Assembly (NCBI RefSeq): GCF_918797505.1
Contig: NC_092796.1
Span: 372,001-436,000 of the forward strand
Direction of reading: 5' to 3'
Source of the DNA: Bemisia tabaci
Taxonomy: Eukaryota; Arthropoda; Insecta; Hemiptera; Aleyrodidae
Length of the DNA stretch: 64,000 bases
The notes under the pieces: generated by a model
Database searches by the model: none
What the model was told of the DNA's origin: nothing
What the model saw: only the letters and a program-made list of their open reading frames with translations
Shown: positions 12,101 to 23,300 of the stretch, one piece after another
Numbering within the stretch: position 1 is the stretch's first letter
Layout of the letters: each line of letters begins with the position of its first letter
Made by a program: the position numbers and the translations under genes

Positions 12101-15100
12101 AGACAAGCCGTTAGACAAAGCGTTATTTTCTACTAATTCCAAGCAAATTTTTACAAAAATGGCTCTAGATGAATGTCTTGCGCCGGTTCGCACGCATACA
12201 GACCTACTGTAGTAGTTAGTACTAACCCTAAACTTGATTTTAGTGCAATAAAATTCTGCGCATACTTGCGTCCCTGGGGGTTAGGGCACTTTGAATTTCC
12301 AAAACCGGCTTTCAAGAAATAAAGAATTGACACACTAAGGAGCTTACTGCAGACCTCAGATCCTTGGGAATATGAATACTGCATTTTTTACAGGTCATGT
12401 GGGTTCTCAAGTCTTCATAATCGTTAAGATGATTATTTTTTACTTTGTCTATACCTCTAGAGAAGCCCATAGACTTACCACAGCTCCGGTTTTTTGACTG
12501 GAAATTTTACAATTATGACTCAAAATAAAGGCCCTGCGTAGGTTCGCACACGTGCAGACCGACTGTAGTAGTTAGTGCTGACCCTACACTTGATTTCGGA
12601 GCAAAAAAATTCTGCGCATACTTGCGTCCCTGGAGGTTAGCGCACTTTGAATTTCCAAAACCGGCCTTCGAGAAATGAAGAAAATTGACACACTGAGGAG
12701 CTTACTGCACTACTGCAGACTCCAGATCTTTGAGGACTGATTTTTTTGCACATCACGTGAGTTCTCAAATCCTCACAATCATTGGGATGATTATTTTTCA
12801 CCTTGTCTATACCTGTAGAGAAGCCCATAGACTAAAGACAGTTCCCGTTTTTTGACTAGAAATTTTACAATTAGACTAAAACTTCAGAATTTGAACCCAC
12901 GGTTGATTACCGAGCTGAATTGCACGATATGTCAACTATAAGAATTCGGTTTGACACTCAAAAACTGGCTAAACGAACGACCAAGAATTGCCCGCCTCGG
13001 GGGGCCGCCAATTGTAAGGCTATAAGCAATCAAAACCGCCGTAAAAAGTTTGTTCTAAAATGTATGTATATACAAAGTGACAATTCAAAGGGCTTTGCCC
13101 TTGGAATTTGATCCACAAAATCCCGGTATTTCTAGATCCGGGCGGATTTGTCAAGTTTGAGCCGCAAGCGCGAACCTTCGGCAAATGTTGAGAATCTTTA
13201 ACTTTGCATCCCTTAGAGACCGATTGAATAGATGGACTTGAGAATGTGGAACTGTATTTTTCAGCTGCTATGGTACACCCTGGAGGTGGATCGGTGAGGA
13301 GAGGTTGCGTCGCTTCGCTGCGCTGCGCCGGCCCCACACTCATGATGTGGTGTTTCGGTTAGCCGCCACGTGACTTCACTCCAGGTCCGGTGCCCTAAAG
13401 CCCCCCGCGCGGTTTGTCACCCTTATTTGCATTAATCTGAATGGTGCGCACGCGGGAATGAAGATTCCATTTCAGAAGGAGCGTCGGCACATAAATTGGA
13501 AGCCACGTTTTTACGATCGTTCTTATCAAGTGTGTAGAACCCGAGCTTCACAAATTCACGTTTTTTTCCATTTTTACGAAACCTGCAAAAGGCTGCCATT
13601 TTGTCGTAGGGATGGATTTTCATCTCCTGTTTCGAAGGATACAAGACCATTCTTCAGCGATTGGATTTATTCTCAAAATTATCGTAAAAAAGGTTCGTGC
13701 ATAATCTCTTTGCGAAAGTAATTGGGATTCTTTGATGCTTGATCGCGAGCGGCCTCTAAAAAATTCAATTCGTCGCGCGCCTCACCTTTGTACGTAAGGA
13801 GCTTGGGATCAACGGAATAATGACAAGTATTGGCCCAAGAGTGTGCCTTACAGGTGAGGAGTGGTCCAACAGGTGCAGAAAAAAGCAGCTCGTTGGGCCC
13901 AAAAGAGCAGCCAACCCCTGTAACAGAGGAAAAAAAATTGGCATTGCGCAAATCTCCAGTAATCAATATCAGGAGACCAGATGTCAGAGTGGAGTGTGTT
14001 CAATAATGGCATCCTCCGCAAAATGAGAACAGTCAATTCAAAATTAAGATCAAATAAGTACTAGCAAAAACGACGTGTCGAACAATTGTAAATAATCAAG
14101 CCAAGGGAAAAAAGCTCCCGTCGCCGCGAGTGAAGTCGTGCGTAACGGGCCTATGTAGACATACTACCGCGTATCCGGGACCATAGCCCGTGGAAGTTCC
14201 GTGCATAGCACCCGGAGCAATATCGAAGCTACGGGTCTCGCGCAACCTTTAAAAGATATCGGCAGACTGATCCAGGAACGGACGTATGTCATTATGGCCA
14301 GTGTCATGTTTTCACTCTGACTTATTTGGATTCATTGGTTGGCTATCCTGTAAAGACAGATAAAAGCTCCATATCCTAACCTCAAAATTACCGACATGTC
14401 CATACGCATCCTAAATGAAGCCATCGGGGGAACATAGAAGACGAGAGCCCCCCCCCCATCTAAGTGTATCTGACACTTGACAACAACTAACAGCATAACA
14501 CGTGTCCACGTGAGGGATATAAATAGAGCGAGGCGAGAGTGAGAACGAGAGGCAGGTATGCGACTTGGTGGCGATCGGTCGATGATCTCTCTGTCACCAC
14601 CATCCCCCTGTCCACTCAAACTGCTCGCCTCCCTACACCCCCCTCGGATGCCCCCCTTAACCCCCCTCATACATCTCCGACGACGGAGGATCGATTACCT
14701 GTGTGGATCCACACTCTCCCGCTTTCCATCTTTTCGCATTAATTAGACAAATCTCCCGCGTGTCGAGCTCTGTTCGCGCGTGACGATTTATTCCCCTGTG
14801 CTTCCCTTGGGTTGTTTTGGTGTCGCGCCTCGCGTCGCTGGATGTGAATTTGTCAGACGCAGCGTGATTTTTTTCTCGCGCCGGAGCCGCCCGCACCGAT
14901 GCCAAGAAGTCAGGCCTATTTTTTTTATCACGAGAAAATTCGTGAAAGTGTCCGAGTGATACCCAGGAGTGAGTCTGTTGACCGGTGGAAGGGTGAGAAA
15001 ATAGCGTAGATGCTGAGATAAATAGATAGTAAATCGATACATCAAAACGGGTGATGATTTTATCGATGTACGACGTGGTTCAAGCATGTAAACGCAGAGG

Positions 15101-18100
15101 GCCTCTAAAGTCAATCGGTGAGTCGATCCGCGAAAAGGGGTGTTGAAGATTTGTGATAGAATTTTGATTCTTCCGAGTAACCAAGATGGCAAGAAAGTGA
15201 AATTGTCAGAAATTTTCCGTCAATTTCAGATTTCCCAATATAAAATTAGAAATTTATTGTTGAGGTTATGATCTATTGTTAGGAACCCAAACGATACATC
15301 GACCCATTATCGAGTAGACGATCCATTTTTCACCTGGCCCCTGCGAGCCACTAAAGTAAGAGAGTACTGATCAGTACTTCGGACAACGTGTTAGTTAGTC
15401 TAGGTGTGAAACTCTGGTTCTTCTGGACATTACTTACGAATTTCCTGATCATCACATCACCGTTGTGTGTAGGACGTTGAGTCATATGACTAGAAAGCGG
15501 ATGAACCAAAGTTATATTTTGAAATAACTCCGATAGCACTTTCAGAGGTAAATTGTTGCATGTATATATTGCAATATGATGGGGGGGGGGTCGCGTGATA
15601 GAACTAGCTCGTGGGAAGTATTATTAAGCAAGTTAAACATTATTCTTTATCAAACTTTGAGCAGAAATACCTGTCGCACTACAGCGTGATGTTGCACTTG
15701 AAGGAGCAAAAAATGAACCACTTCAAAAGTGGTATAGAGAAGCCCATTCTAGCAATCCACCAAGCAATTCTATTTCCAGGCGAAAGTCAGATCTTGGTCT
15801 TCACATCATCAACTAAATTATAGTCCAAAGATAAACCAAGTCCCCCTTGGACCCCCAAATACCCCCCTTCAACTTAAAATTCCTATAATTTCGAGACCAT
15901 TAATAAGTGAGTATAGCTATCAGCTTAAGTAAATATGTCATTTTTTATAGAATTGAGATCCCACGACATTTGAGGTCAAAAGTCGAAAAACAGTGGCGAT
16001 TTTCCCCTTGAGAAAGGTCGCACACAAATGCGGGTGGCACTATTAGGAACTAGATTCGTCCGCGAAAAAAATATTACGTTAACCCCTGAAACACGCGTCT
16101 AGTGACCCCATTTCCTGAAACTGGTAACGGATTTCGGAACTTTTGAGATGTTCCTGAATTTTATCCCGGACATTTTTAAATTCCCAAAATGTTCCAGATC
16201 TTTTGCATTTTCCGAAACTTTCTCGGAACTTTTAAAAATGAGTAAGAAGCGATTGCAGGAAGTTTGTTGGCGTAAAACGAAAAAATCAGACGAAAAAAAA
16301 GTTCCGTGTCGGGACCGGAACTTTGGTGACAGTTCATAGAATTAGAGCAAGCTGGTCGTGAAAACCAACCAAAATCCTTCCGACCTTCACACAAATACTC
16401 TTTTAAAAAAAGAAAGCTTCAACTGTTAAAATGACGGTTTATTCCAATCACGAGCGGACCTTCATGCAAGGGGATCCGATCGAATTCTGAAAATATTACA
16501 AGTTTTCATAGCCCCGCAGCGACGGCTCCACGAGAAAGTAGATGGGAGATTTGAACGGGGAAAGGGGAGGAACATACATAAATCAAATCCGAGGTGAATC
16601 AAATCGTCATCTCGAGGCGCGAAAAAACACACAATACCAAAGCAAAACCGCAGCATAAATCAATCGATCGGTCGGAGTTATTTACAAGATTTTAGAAGTA
16701 TTTCGCCGGCGCTCACCTGTCCGATACCCCTGATCTTTTAGCATTTTCCCGCTTTATATAACGAAGCGGCTCGGCGACGCACAGTAAATCGAGTCAATGA
16801 GAAGGGTCTTACATAAGATGTTTAAATAAAAACAGCGCATAATTTATGATTTTTAAGATCGACACGAGATTTCAATTTTAAGGGTTTGCCAAGCTAGGAG
16901 AGAAATTCGGAGCGAGGAAACAATGAACTACTTATCAAACCTGAAGTATAAAACAGAGGAAGGAAATGAGCTTTTAAAGTATATTGCCAAAGTTTTGTTC
17001 GATCTCTCTGATTGACTGGATCCATTGTGCGACGGACGAGAGCGGACGAAGCGGATGGAGAGCGTGTTTGTCTTCGCCGGGAGGGATTAAATTTACGATA
17101 TCTTCATCTTGTAGTTTTCTCGACGCCCGCCCGCAAGAAGGTCCGAAGATAAACCCTTCCAGGGTTCCTCTTTATCACGCGAAATCGGGGATACTCTCGG
17201 TGGGATGTCCGCAGATGCGCCGTGGAGGCCATTAGATGATGAGCGTTCTGCAGTCGGTCTGCCCGCCACAAAAGCGGTTTTAAAAAATGAATTCTTCAAA
17301 TCGAAGGCCGGAAAGCGTCGCTGTATATTTCACTTTCAAATTTATCACGCGTTTCTGGCGCGCTCTGTTTTTGTTTTGCTCGGAAAATACGCACTCCGTT
17401 GCCATTAGGATGACTCATTAGAAACAAAGTACTGGAGCAACGCGATTGACCCGCGATCTACAACAAAAGGTAGGGATTAAGAATTTGATACATGTAATTT
17501 GACCAGAAATTTCACGAAAACACGTATTCTCGCAGTGTGAAAATACTGAATATAGGGGGACTCTTATAACCAAAGATTTCATGTTTTCTGGGTGACTCTG
17601 TGAAGTCCCAACCTTTACGTCTTCAAAAAAACACGATGGTCTAACTTGAGTCTGAAGCGCGCAGCACACTAAACTTGCCGTGAAAAGTGCTCCGCGGTAA
17701 GAAAATAGGCAACCTCAATTTCCCGTGTTTTCAGCTTAAACTCTTGCACGTTGGTTTTAACATTTTGAATAACACGATAAGCTAAAGAAGCAAGAATACC
17801 TATAGATAAAAAGACAAACCCGCCACTTTTTGATTGTAGTGAGCAGATACGACCTCTCGAAGAAAAGATTGCGTTTGGCTTAGTACCGGGAAAATCACGA
17901 TACACGTCCACCAAGTATGAAATAGAAAACGTAACACTAAACACATTTAGGAGTCAATTTAGTAATTTAGCGATACGCTAGTCGTCTCCAACGTAAAATT
18001 TTGGGATTGAGGGGGGAGGGCGGGACATGTTAGTAGAGTTGTATTAAATAGGTACTGGGGATGTTATAAGTGGTCCACTCAATCTAAAAGGACGAACGTA

Positions 18101-19943
18101 AGGATAACGTAAGGAAAAAATATTTATCGGGAGAAAAAATGCAACGTGGAATGATCCACAAGTGGTGCGTGGAGGAGACGACACAAGGGCCTTTTAAGCT
18201 CGATTTTCTTAGCGCAGCGCTAAAACAGTAAAAGACGCGAGTTCAGAATAAACGCGCCGAATACAGTGTGCGGCCATTGTTAAATGCTACACGCGCTGCA
18301 AGACTAGATGAATACATTACGCAGTTGCGCCGAAACAGGCATTGGGCGAAAACCAACTAGCGCGTACTAGAGTTGCATGAGTTCTACTTCTCGCATTTGC
18401 GCAAACGCTGTTGCAGTTGGAGTAGATTTCATTAATTTTCAAGCAAGAATCGATTTACGTGGTGATATTACTATGTAGAAAAACAGGTATCTAGAATGTT
18501 TTAAAAAATTCGTCACCTTTATAACCGACTTGATTCCCGTAAAGTACGCGCAAAAATACGCGCAAGACAGATAGAGAACGCTCATGGTCAGTAGTCGAGG
18601 TCTTTCATTGCAGGGTTAAAACACGCATTCAAAGTACAATAACGTCCAGAGTTATAGGTATGAATTAGATGAGACATTCGAACTTGAAATGGATCTTTTC
18701 AATTGTGAGTCTTGGTATCATGATAATGGGCTTCATGTTCTCTATTTACACGTTTAGAAATCCTCGGTACATGTTCAAGAGGCTTGCCGGTGGTATTCAT
18801 TTTATTTCAGGTAAGAATCAATCAGGGCGCATGAAATTTGTTTAGAATTAGAGCTGGGTGTGAGCATGGATATTTTATTAAAATTAAAGTATATCGCGAG
18901 GAATGGTGGGGTGAGTTGATTAGGCGGTCTATAAGGTGTGTGTGAATTCTATGTAAATGCCGCATAGTGTTGGGCTGTGTAACGGAACGCCAATCTAGAT
19001 ATATCTCTTGGTTTGGAATACTAAAAGCTATAAACAATTCGGTCTGAGACAAACGAGAGAATGTCAACTCAAGATTTTTGATATTTTTGGTCTAGATCTT
19101 GTCCGCCGCAATAAAATCGAATATGGCCGAGAAGGATAAGATATTATTTTACTTGCATATTAGTTTTTGTTCAATACTTATCATATACACGGAAGAAAAT
19201 TACATGTTGATGTAGCACAAATATCGTTACAAAAAAAGTCCGAAAAGTTTCAAATGCTGATTTACATTTTACAAAATGCTACCTTAACTACGCTCACAGC
19301 AAATCGAACAAAGTCAAATGTTGCGTTGGCATTTTTGAACTTTAAAATCAGCATTTGAAAGTTGATGGACTATCCTTCCACAATTTAAATGCTAAATCAA
19401 CACTTATTTTTTTTTGCCATGCGATACTTGCATACCTCTGAATTACTATACCAATTTTAATCAAGTTACACAAACTGATTGCAGTTAGCGCACGGGTGTA
19501 ATACGGCACTTGAGTTTTTTCCCCTCTATGGATATTGAGATTATCAGCTTTGTGCTGAATTTTTAACGGACGTTGGGGAAAAACTCCAACATCAAGTTAA
19601 TCAAGTTATTTGTTCTTTTGTAGCCCTGACGGTACTGGTTGTGATCGAGGTGCTGATCAGCTCACTTACGCATATCCGGCAGAGCTTGCCGTATGCCTAC
19701 CCGCGGCAGGCAACGCAAAGCTACGGCTACTCCAGTCCGTGCTGCGGCCTGGATCTGTTTGGCCGTCAATATTTGTGTACCCGCTGGAATTGCCTTTCAA
19801 GTGGTACTCCGAAAAAGCGAAGAGGGGACACTAGGCTGCCTTACAGAAGAGGTCGCCATGGCTGTGACCAGCCTAGGCCATCATCGGCAAGAGCGCACCG
19901 TAACCTGAACAATATTTTCAGAGACCCCGCACTTTCAATCTGA
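5987..19943 (+). CDS. TARP/CACNG-like tetraspan membrane protein (claudin/PMP22 superfamily), 5' end missing
   Basis: Four exons join in compatible phases: 5987 (or 5997)-6174, 8482-8578, 18674-18810 and 19624-19943. The deduced chain has a GLFKVC motif where the family has GLW-x2-C, then a glycosylatable loop and a second cysteine (RRCKF). Next come an FPTD-like acidic stretch and an SEYLLS motif matching the EYLLR just before TM2 of stargazin-type proteins. TM2, an [13 protein letters not shown] linker leading into TM3, and SYGYS before TM4 follow. Known TARPs are auxiliary subunits of glutamate receptors or calcium channels in the plasma membrane. The TM1 exon is not found. TM4 is readable only in the +1 frame of the last exon. 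The family call is from residue pattern alone; another claudin-like branch is possible. Confidence 0.7.
6175..8481 (+). other. Intron of the tetraspan gene
   Basis: No repeat or gene stands out. Minus-strand ORFs at 6.9-7.7 kb show no family motif. The acceptor TTAATTTTCAG closes the intron at 8481. Confidence 0.5.
8482..8578 (+). CDS. Exon ending extracellular loop, with EYLL motif before TM2
   Basis: It opens after TTTTCAG and completes the arginine codon begun in the previous exon. It reads [14 protein letters not shown], a short stretch, then [10 protein letters not shown]. Two donors exist. TCATCA|GTGAGT at 8560 is the better consensus, but it would drop EYLLS and break the frame to the next exon. 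CTTTCTCA|GTAATC at 8579 keeps both the family motif and the phase (2). I chose the second on homology grounds. Use of the upstream donor would need an unseen intermediate exon. Confidence 0.62.
8579..12084 (+). other. Intron sequence, no supported gene
   Basis: Only shadow ORFs (up to 136 codons at 10846-11256 minus) without motifs. A (TAA)n/A-rich stretch lies near 10,730-10,760. Nothing else is supported. Confidence 0.45.
12085..12890. repeat. Tandem direct repeat, ~362-bp unit, two copies plus a partial
   Basis: Unit 1 (about 12,085-12,450) and unit 2 (about 12,450-12,815) share blocks such as GACTGTAGTAGTTAGT, CTGCGCATACTTGCGTCCCT, TTGAATTTCCAAAACCGGC and GACACACT-AGGAGCTTACTGC in the same order. 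Each ends TTGTCTATACCT-TAGAGAAGCCCATAGACT. A third partial start runs to about 12,890. Identity looks near 85%. It lies inside the long intron of the tetraspan gene; no coding potential. Confidence 0.85.
12891..14498. other. Intron sequence, GC-elevated, no supported gene
   Basis: GC and CpG rise from about 12.9 to 14.5 kb and several overlapping ORFs of 60-110 codons appear on both strands. None has a motif or splice framing, so they are treated as shadows of the base composition. Confidence 0.4.
14499..14550 (+). promoter_or_regulatory. Putative core promoter: two CACGTG E-boxes plus TATAAATA
   Basis: CACGTG occurs at 14,499-14,504 and again at 14,507-14,512 (8-bp period). TATAAATA follows at 14,518-14,525 and a purine-rich start region about 30 bases later. 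The order and spacing match a TATA-type arthropod promoter with bHLH sites. It lies inside the long third intron of the tetraspan gene and points the same way, so it could drive a shorter transcript. No confident first exon was found. Confidence 0.5.
14551..16754. other. Intron sequence, no supported gene
   Basis: Two overlapping + ORFs after the putative promoter (14,539-14,742 and 14,558-14,746) are proline/serine-rich by composition and lack motifs. A (G)9 run occurs near 15,582 and a (C)8 run near 14,450. Confidence 0.4.
16755..16790 (+). promoter_or_regulatory. Weak candidate TATA/initiator pair
   Basis: TATATAA at 16,755-16,761 is followed 28 bases from its first T by CACAGTA, an initiator-like word, in CpG-rich sequence (GAAGCGGCTCGGCGACGC). 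No exon could be tied to it, so this is a low-confidence site. Confidence 0.2.
16791..18673. other. Intron sequence, no supported gene
   Basis: A CpG-rich patch at 17.0-17.3 kb gives overlapping ORFs in several frames and strands without motifs. Nothing else is supported. Confidence 0.4.
18674..18810 (+). CDS. Exon encoding TM2 and start of TM3 of the tetraspan gene
   Basis: The exon ends TTTATTTCAG|GTAAGAAT at 18,811 (strong donor, phase 1). Its frame reads [19 protein letters not shown], then more hydrophobic residues and [18 protein letters not shown]: a membrane segment, a basic linker and the beginning of the next membrane segment. An in-frame TAG just upstream (18,666-18,668) limits the 5' extent. 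Acceptor ...GATGAG|A at 18,673/18,674 restores phase with the previous exon but has a poor pyrimidine tract. Alternatively ATG at 18,669 may be a true start for a short isoform. Confidence 0.7.
19624..19943 (+). CDS. Last exon, TM3 and (frameshifted) TM4 of the tetraspan gene
   Basis: The acceptor TTCTTTTGTAG ends at 19,623. The joined codon GCC is followed by [13 protein letters not shown] (TM3) and later QSYGYS. In the joined frame the chain then runs into cysteine- and arginine-rich residues and stops at 19,941. In the +1 frame from about 19,735 the sequence [11 protein letters not shown]...[13 protein letters not shown] is a convincing fourth membrane segment with a basic end and stops (TGA) at 19,906-19,908. 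A single extra base near 19,730-19,745 would explain this. Sequencing error, allele or decay cannot be told apart here. Confidence 0.68.
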
Positions 19944-20039
19944 GCTGTGTCATCATCTGAGGCACAAGTTAACTTTGGAGATCAACAGCCTTCCTTGTTT
20001 AGTGAAGATTCTTGATCGATTTTTCGAGTATTTGATCAA

Positions 20040-20330
20040 CCTAATGATGACTGAGGAATGTTAGATTTAGTAGTTTGCAATGCAAGTTTGTCAAACAAGG
20101 TCTGATGTCTTGATTAAGTTGACAACTGCTCAACACTCAATGAAAGATGAATGTCGGATCGAGTAGTGTGTAGTGCTTGTTTGTCCAATTGTCTTGGATT
20201 ATTCCTCTGCGTTATTATGCCTCTGACGACGGACGAAGATTGAGAGAATGTCGGGACGGAGCAGTTTGCAAGGCAAGTTTGACAAATTAAGGCTTGTTTG
20301 CTGCAGATTTTCCTGAGCACTCTGGTCATC
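20040..20330. repeat. Degenerate tandem repeat, ~100-bp unit, about three copies
   Basis: Similar blocks recur: AGTAGTTTGCAATGCAAGTTTGTCAAACAAGG, then GAGTAGTGTGTAGTGCTTGTTTGTCCAA, then GAGCAGTTTGCAAGGCAAGTTTGACAAAT. The preceding AATGTTAGATT/GAATGTCGGATC/GAATGTCGGGAC are also similar. Divergence is high; noncoding. Confidence 0.5.
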
Positions 20331-23300
20331 TGAGCATCAGCTCTCGTTAGGTTTATCTGAGTTTGACTTCGTTAAATGCTCGTAACGAACACAAATGTAT
20401 GAGGGAGATAGGATTGACAGGTCTCTGAAATCCCCAGTCTCTGTTTGCATCGCTCCTTGTCGCACCAAAGATGAACACGTTTTTCAACGAGGAGGATAGC
20501 TTTAAAGTCAAGAAGCGTACAGGGAGAAGTGTATAATCGAAAAAACTCCCTGCGCTTTTGGCCTCTTCAGAAAAAATGGACTGGGCCGCTGTCAGTTGAC
20601 ATTCAAAACTGCGGATTTTTATGGTGTGACGATGAAGGTGAATCTAGAAGTACATGGGCATGCACGTAGTTTCGCTAACGGTCTTTCAAATGGAGAATAA
20701 GAACGCAAGGCTCTGCAAGAGTATTTGCTGTGCAAAAAAAATGCAAAACTAAAGTATTGGTTTACGCGACTGCTTAAATGATAGACGAGCAACGAGCCGA
20801 AAAAAAGTCACATTACGGGCTATACCGACGCACGAGCCGGCACCGTCCTTTTCCGGCTCAGAGGCCGAGCAATAGTATTCGATTGATCCTCGTGCTGAAA
20901 CGCCTAATTTTACGGGCCTCTAAACCCAAACTGGGCGGACGTAATGTCGCATATATGCCAGTACGTGGGACAGCTTGGCTAACGGGGGTGCCGGAGTTTT
21001 TTTTTATTTAGGGGTGGTTATTTTCCAGTGTAAACGTCTCAAGACTGAAACGCCCAATTAGTTCTCCTATCTTCCTAATAACGGGTTGTAGTTTGTCAAT
21101 ATAAAAAAGCCAAATATGGTGAGGAGCATGTTTTTAAAGATTTTAAGATCATCTCATTAAATGACTAAAAAAGCCCATGGTGAAAGTGTCATTATTGGGC
21201 TGGTTCTTGGATATTGTTAAGAACTGAGCCGTAACAAAGAATATTCATTTTCTGAAACTGAGACTCAAAACCACAGAGAGCATCAACTGGGTAAAATAAC
21301 ATCAGGAGAGTCGTCGATCTAGTCTTGTAGCTCATCACCGGTCAGGCCGCTAATATTTCAAATGTGTTAAGGCGGCTCATTTTTGTGTATTATTACCTGG
21401 TCAAAGCCATTCCACATATCGCACCGGACATGCACTGAATGCATTTTTATTGGGCGTTATCTGTAGGTGCAATGAGTGGTTTATAGATTGAACAGATGTA
21501 ATATAAGTACTAAAAACCCTCAGGTCCGTTGCGTTATTAAAATATTTCATTCATATACAAATTTATTATCCGGAAAATTCATCCGGGAAACGGAAGTCCC
21601 AGTGAGAGGAATCAAACTGGAAAATCTTAACCGACTTGGGTGCGGAAAACTCCGGAGGGGAGAAATTCGAACAAACAATATGAACGGATTTTAGTGCCAC
21701 GTTCTTTAATGCACACCCAGAAGGTAAGCTTTAGGAGCTAAATTTGTCAAATAAATCAAATATGCGTATTGAATCCGAGATCCTAGCGCGGAAATTCTAA
21801 AATTAGCCCTGAAAATAGGATGCATTTTATCAGTGTCATACCTATCGCAGCGGTATGGAAGGAATGACACGAATCCATAAGGTCATAACTAATTAAACAT
21901 GATCATAGACATTCTCCGGGACGAAATCATACTCAGGTACACTAGTCGTGTGCTAAGAAAAACGCTGTAGGTGGGGCACAGCCGAGCGCTCCAAATTAGG
22001 CCCCGAATGAAACGACATGTACAAATAATATTTATAGGTAATAGTGCACATTCTTTGAAGGATTTTTATGATATTTAGTATTAAATAGTGTACAAAATTT
22101 TCTAGAAATTCTAAGGAAAAAGAATCAAAAAACTTGCTTTAGAATCGAAAGAGAATCAGCAATGCCTAACGGTCCTAATACGTTCATAGAGACGGCTATT
22201 TCCTTAGCCGACAGTCAGACGTCCGTCCCCCCCAAGCGCGCGGCGCCATCAGGATTCCGAAAGCACGCGGCATATGAAAAGAGGGACGGAGAATTCGAGA
22301 TCGAGATACTCTAAGATGCACCTTCGGCTGGCTCTGCTGACCCACTCCCTACCAGTTAGTTGGCCGCCCATGTATAACTAATCATTGTTGTAGTACGAGG
22401 GTCCGCCCAACGTTCAGCCTCCGAATCTACATCATGGCTTTGCGAAACGTATGATACATGAAAATGGCATTGCTGTTTCAACAAGGAAATCTAGCGGATT
22501 TGAGTTAATAATTTTTAGGGTATAGACAATGTCTAAGTCAAATTTTCCAAAATCAAGAATAGGTGACGGGGGTGGTCTAAATTGTTATTTCAGCTCCCGT
22601 TGAATCGATTTTTGTGACACCCGAATGATATCAGGAGGTATTTTTCAACGGGAAACTTGAATTCCTCGTCTGTTCAAGATTACAGTATCAGAAGATGCAG
22701 ACTGACGCGAAATGAGTCTGTTATTGGGAATCACGAGGAGTGTTAGAGCTATCCCTGCAATCGAACGGTGTGTTATATCGCCTGGAACGATTTGTAAAAA
22801 GACGAATTTACCCTCAGGTTTAATATATCGCCGGAGGATGAGGCATGGCGCGCTCTTTACATCACAGTTTTTTGAGACAGAAATAATTTGACACATGTAA
22901 AGCAGGTGCTAACCTCTACCCTATGTTTCCAACCCCAGAGGATTCTGACAGTTTGCCGACTTGGTGATCCAGAGTAATGACGAAACAATGAAAGGAGGAG
23001 TTTGAAAACAATCACAACAAAAGTGAAAACTTTATTGTATAAAATTTGCACTTTTTTGTATAAACTTTTTAACGATGGTGTCTACTACACAAAGTACATA
23101 TTTTAAGGTGTAAAAATATGATATTTTAACGTAGTAATGGTAACTAATATGGTAACATGGGTTTTTGTCTGATATTATGTCATTCATCACATTGACTTTA
23201 GATTCATATCCGGTGATACAACTCAAAATAGTGTTTGTACTTTTCATTATCTCAACACTTCTTTCAAGCACATAAATTATCTCCCATTAACTGGCAAGAT

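Noticed and set aside
14332..14905. Overlapping ORFs on both strands after the 14.5-kb promoter candidate
   Set aside because: Composition-driven open frames in several registers at once, with no splice framing or known motif.
20778..21011. 77-codon basic ORF in a CpG-rich patch
   Set aside because: No splice framing, no motif, and other frames are similarly open.
22645..22896. 83-codon minus-strand ORF considered as a downstream kinesin exon
   Set aside because: Its translation lacks any kinesin motor motif (no SYLEIYNE, switch or DLAGSE words).
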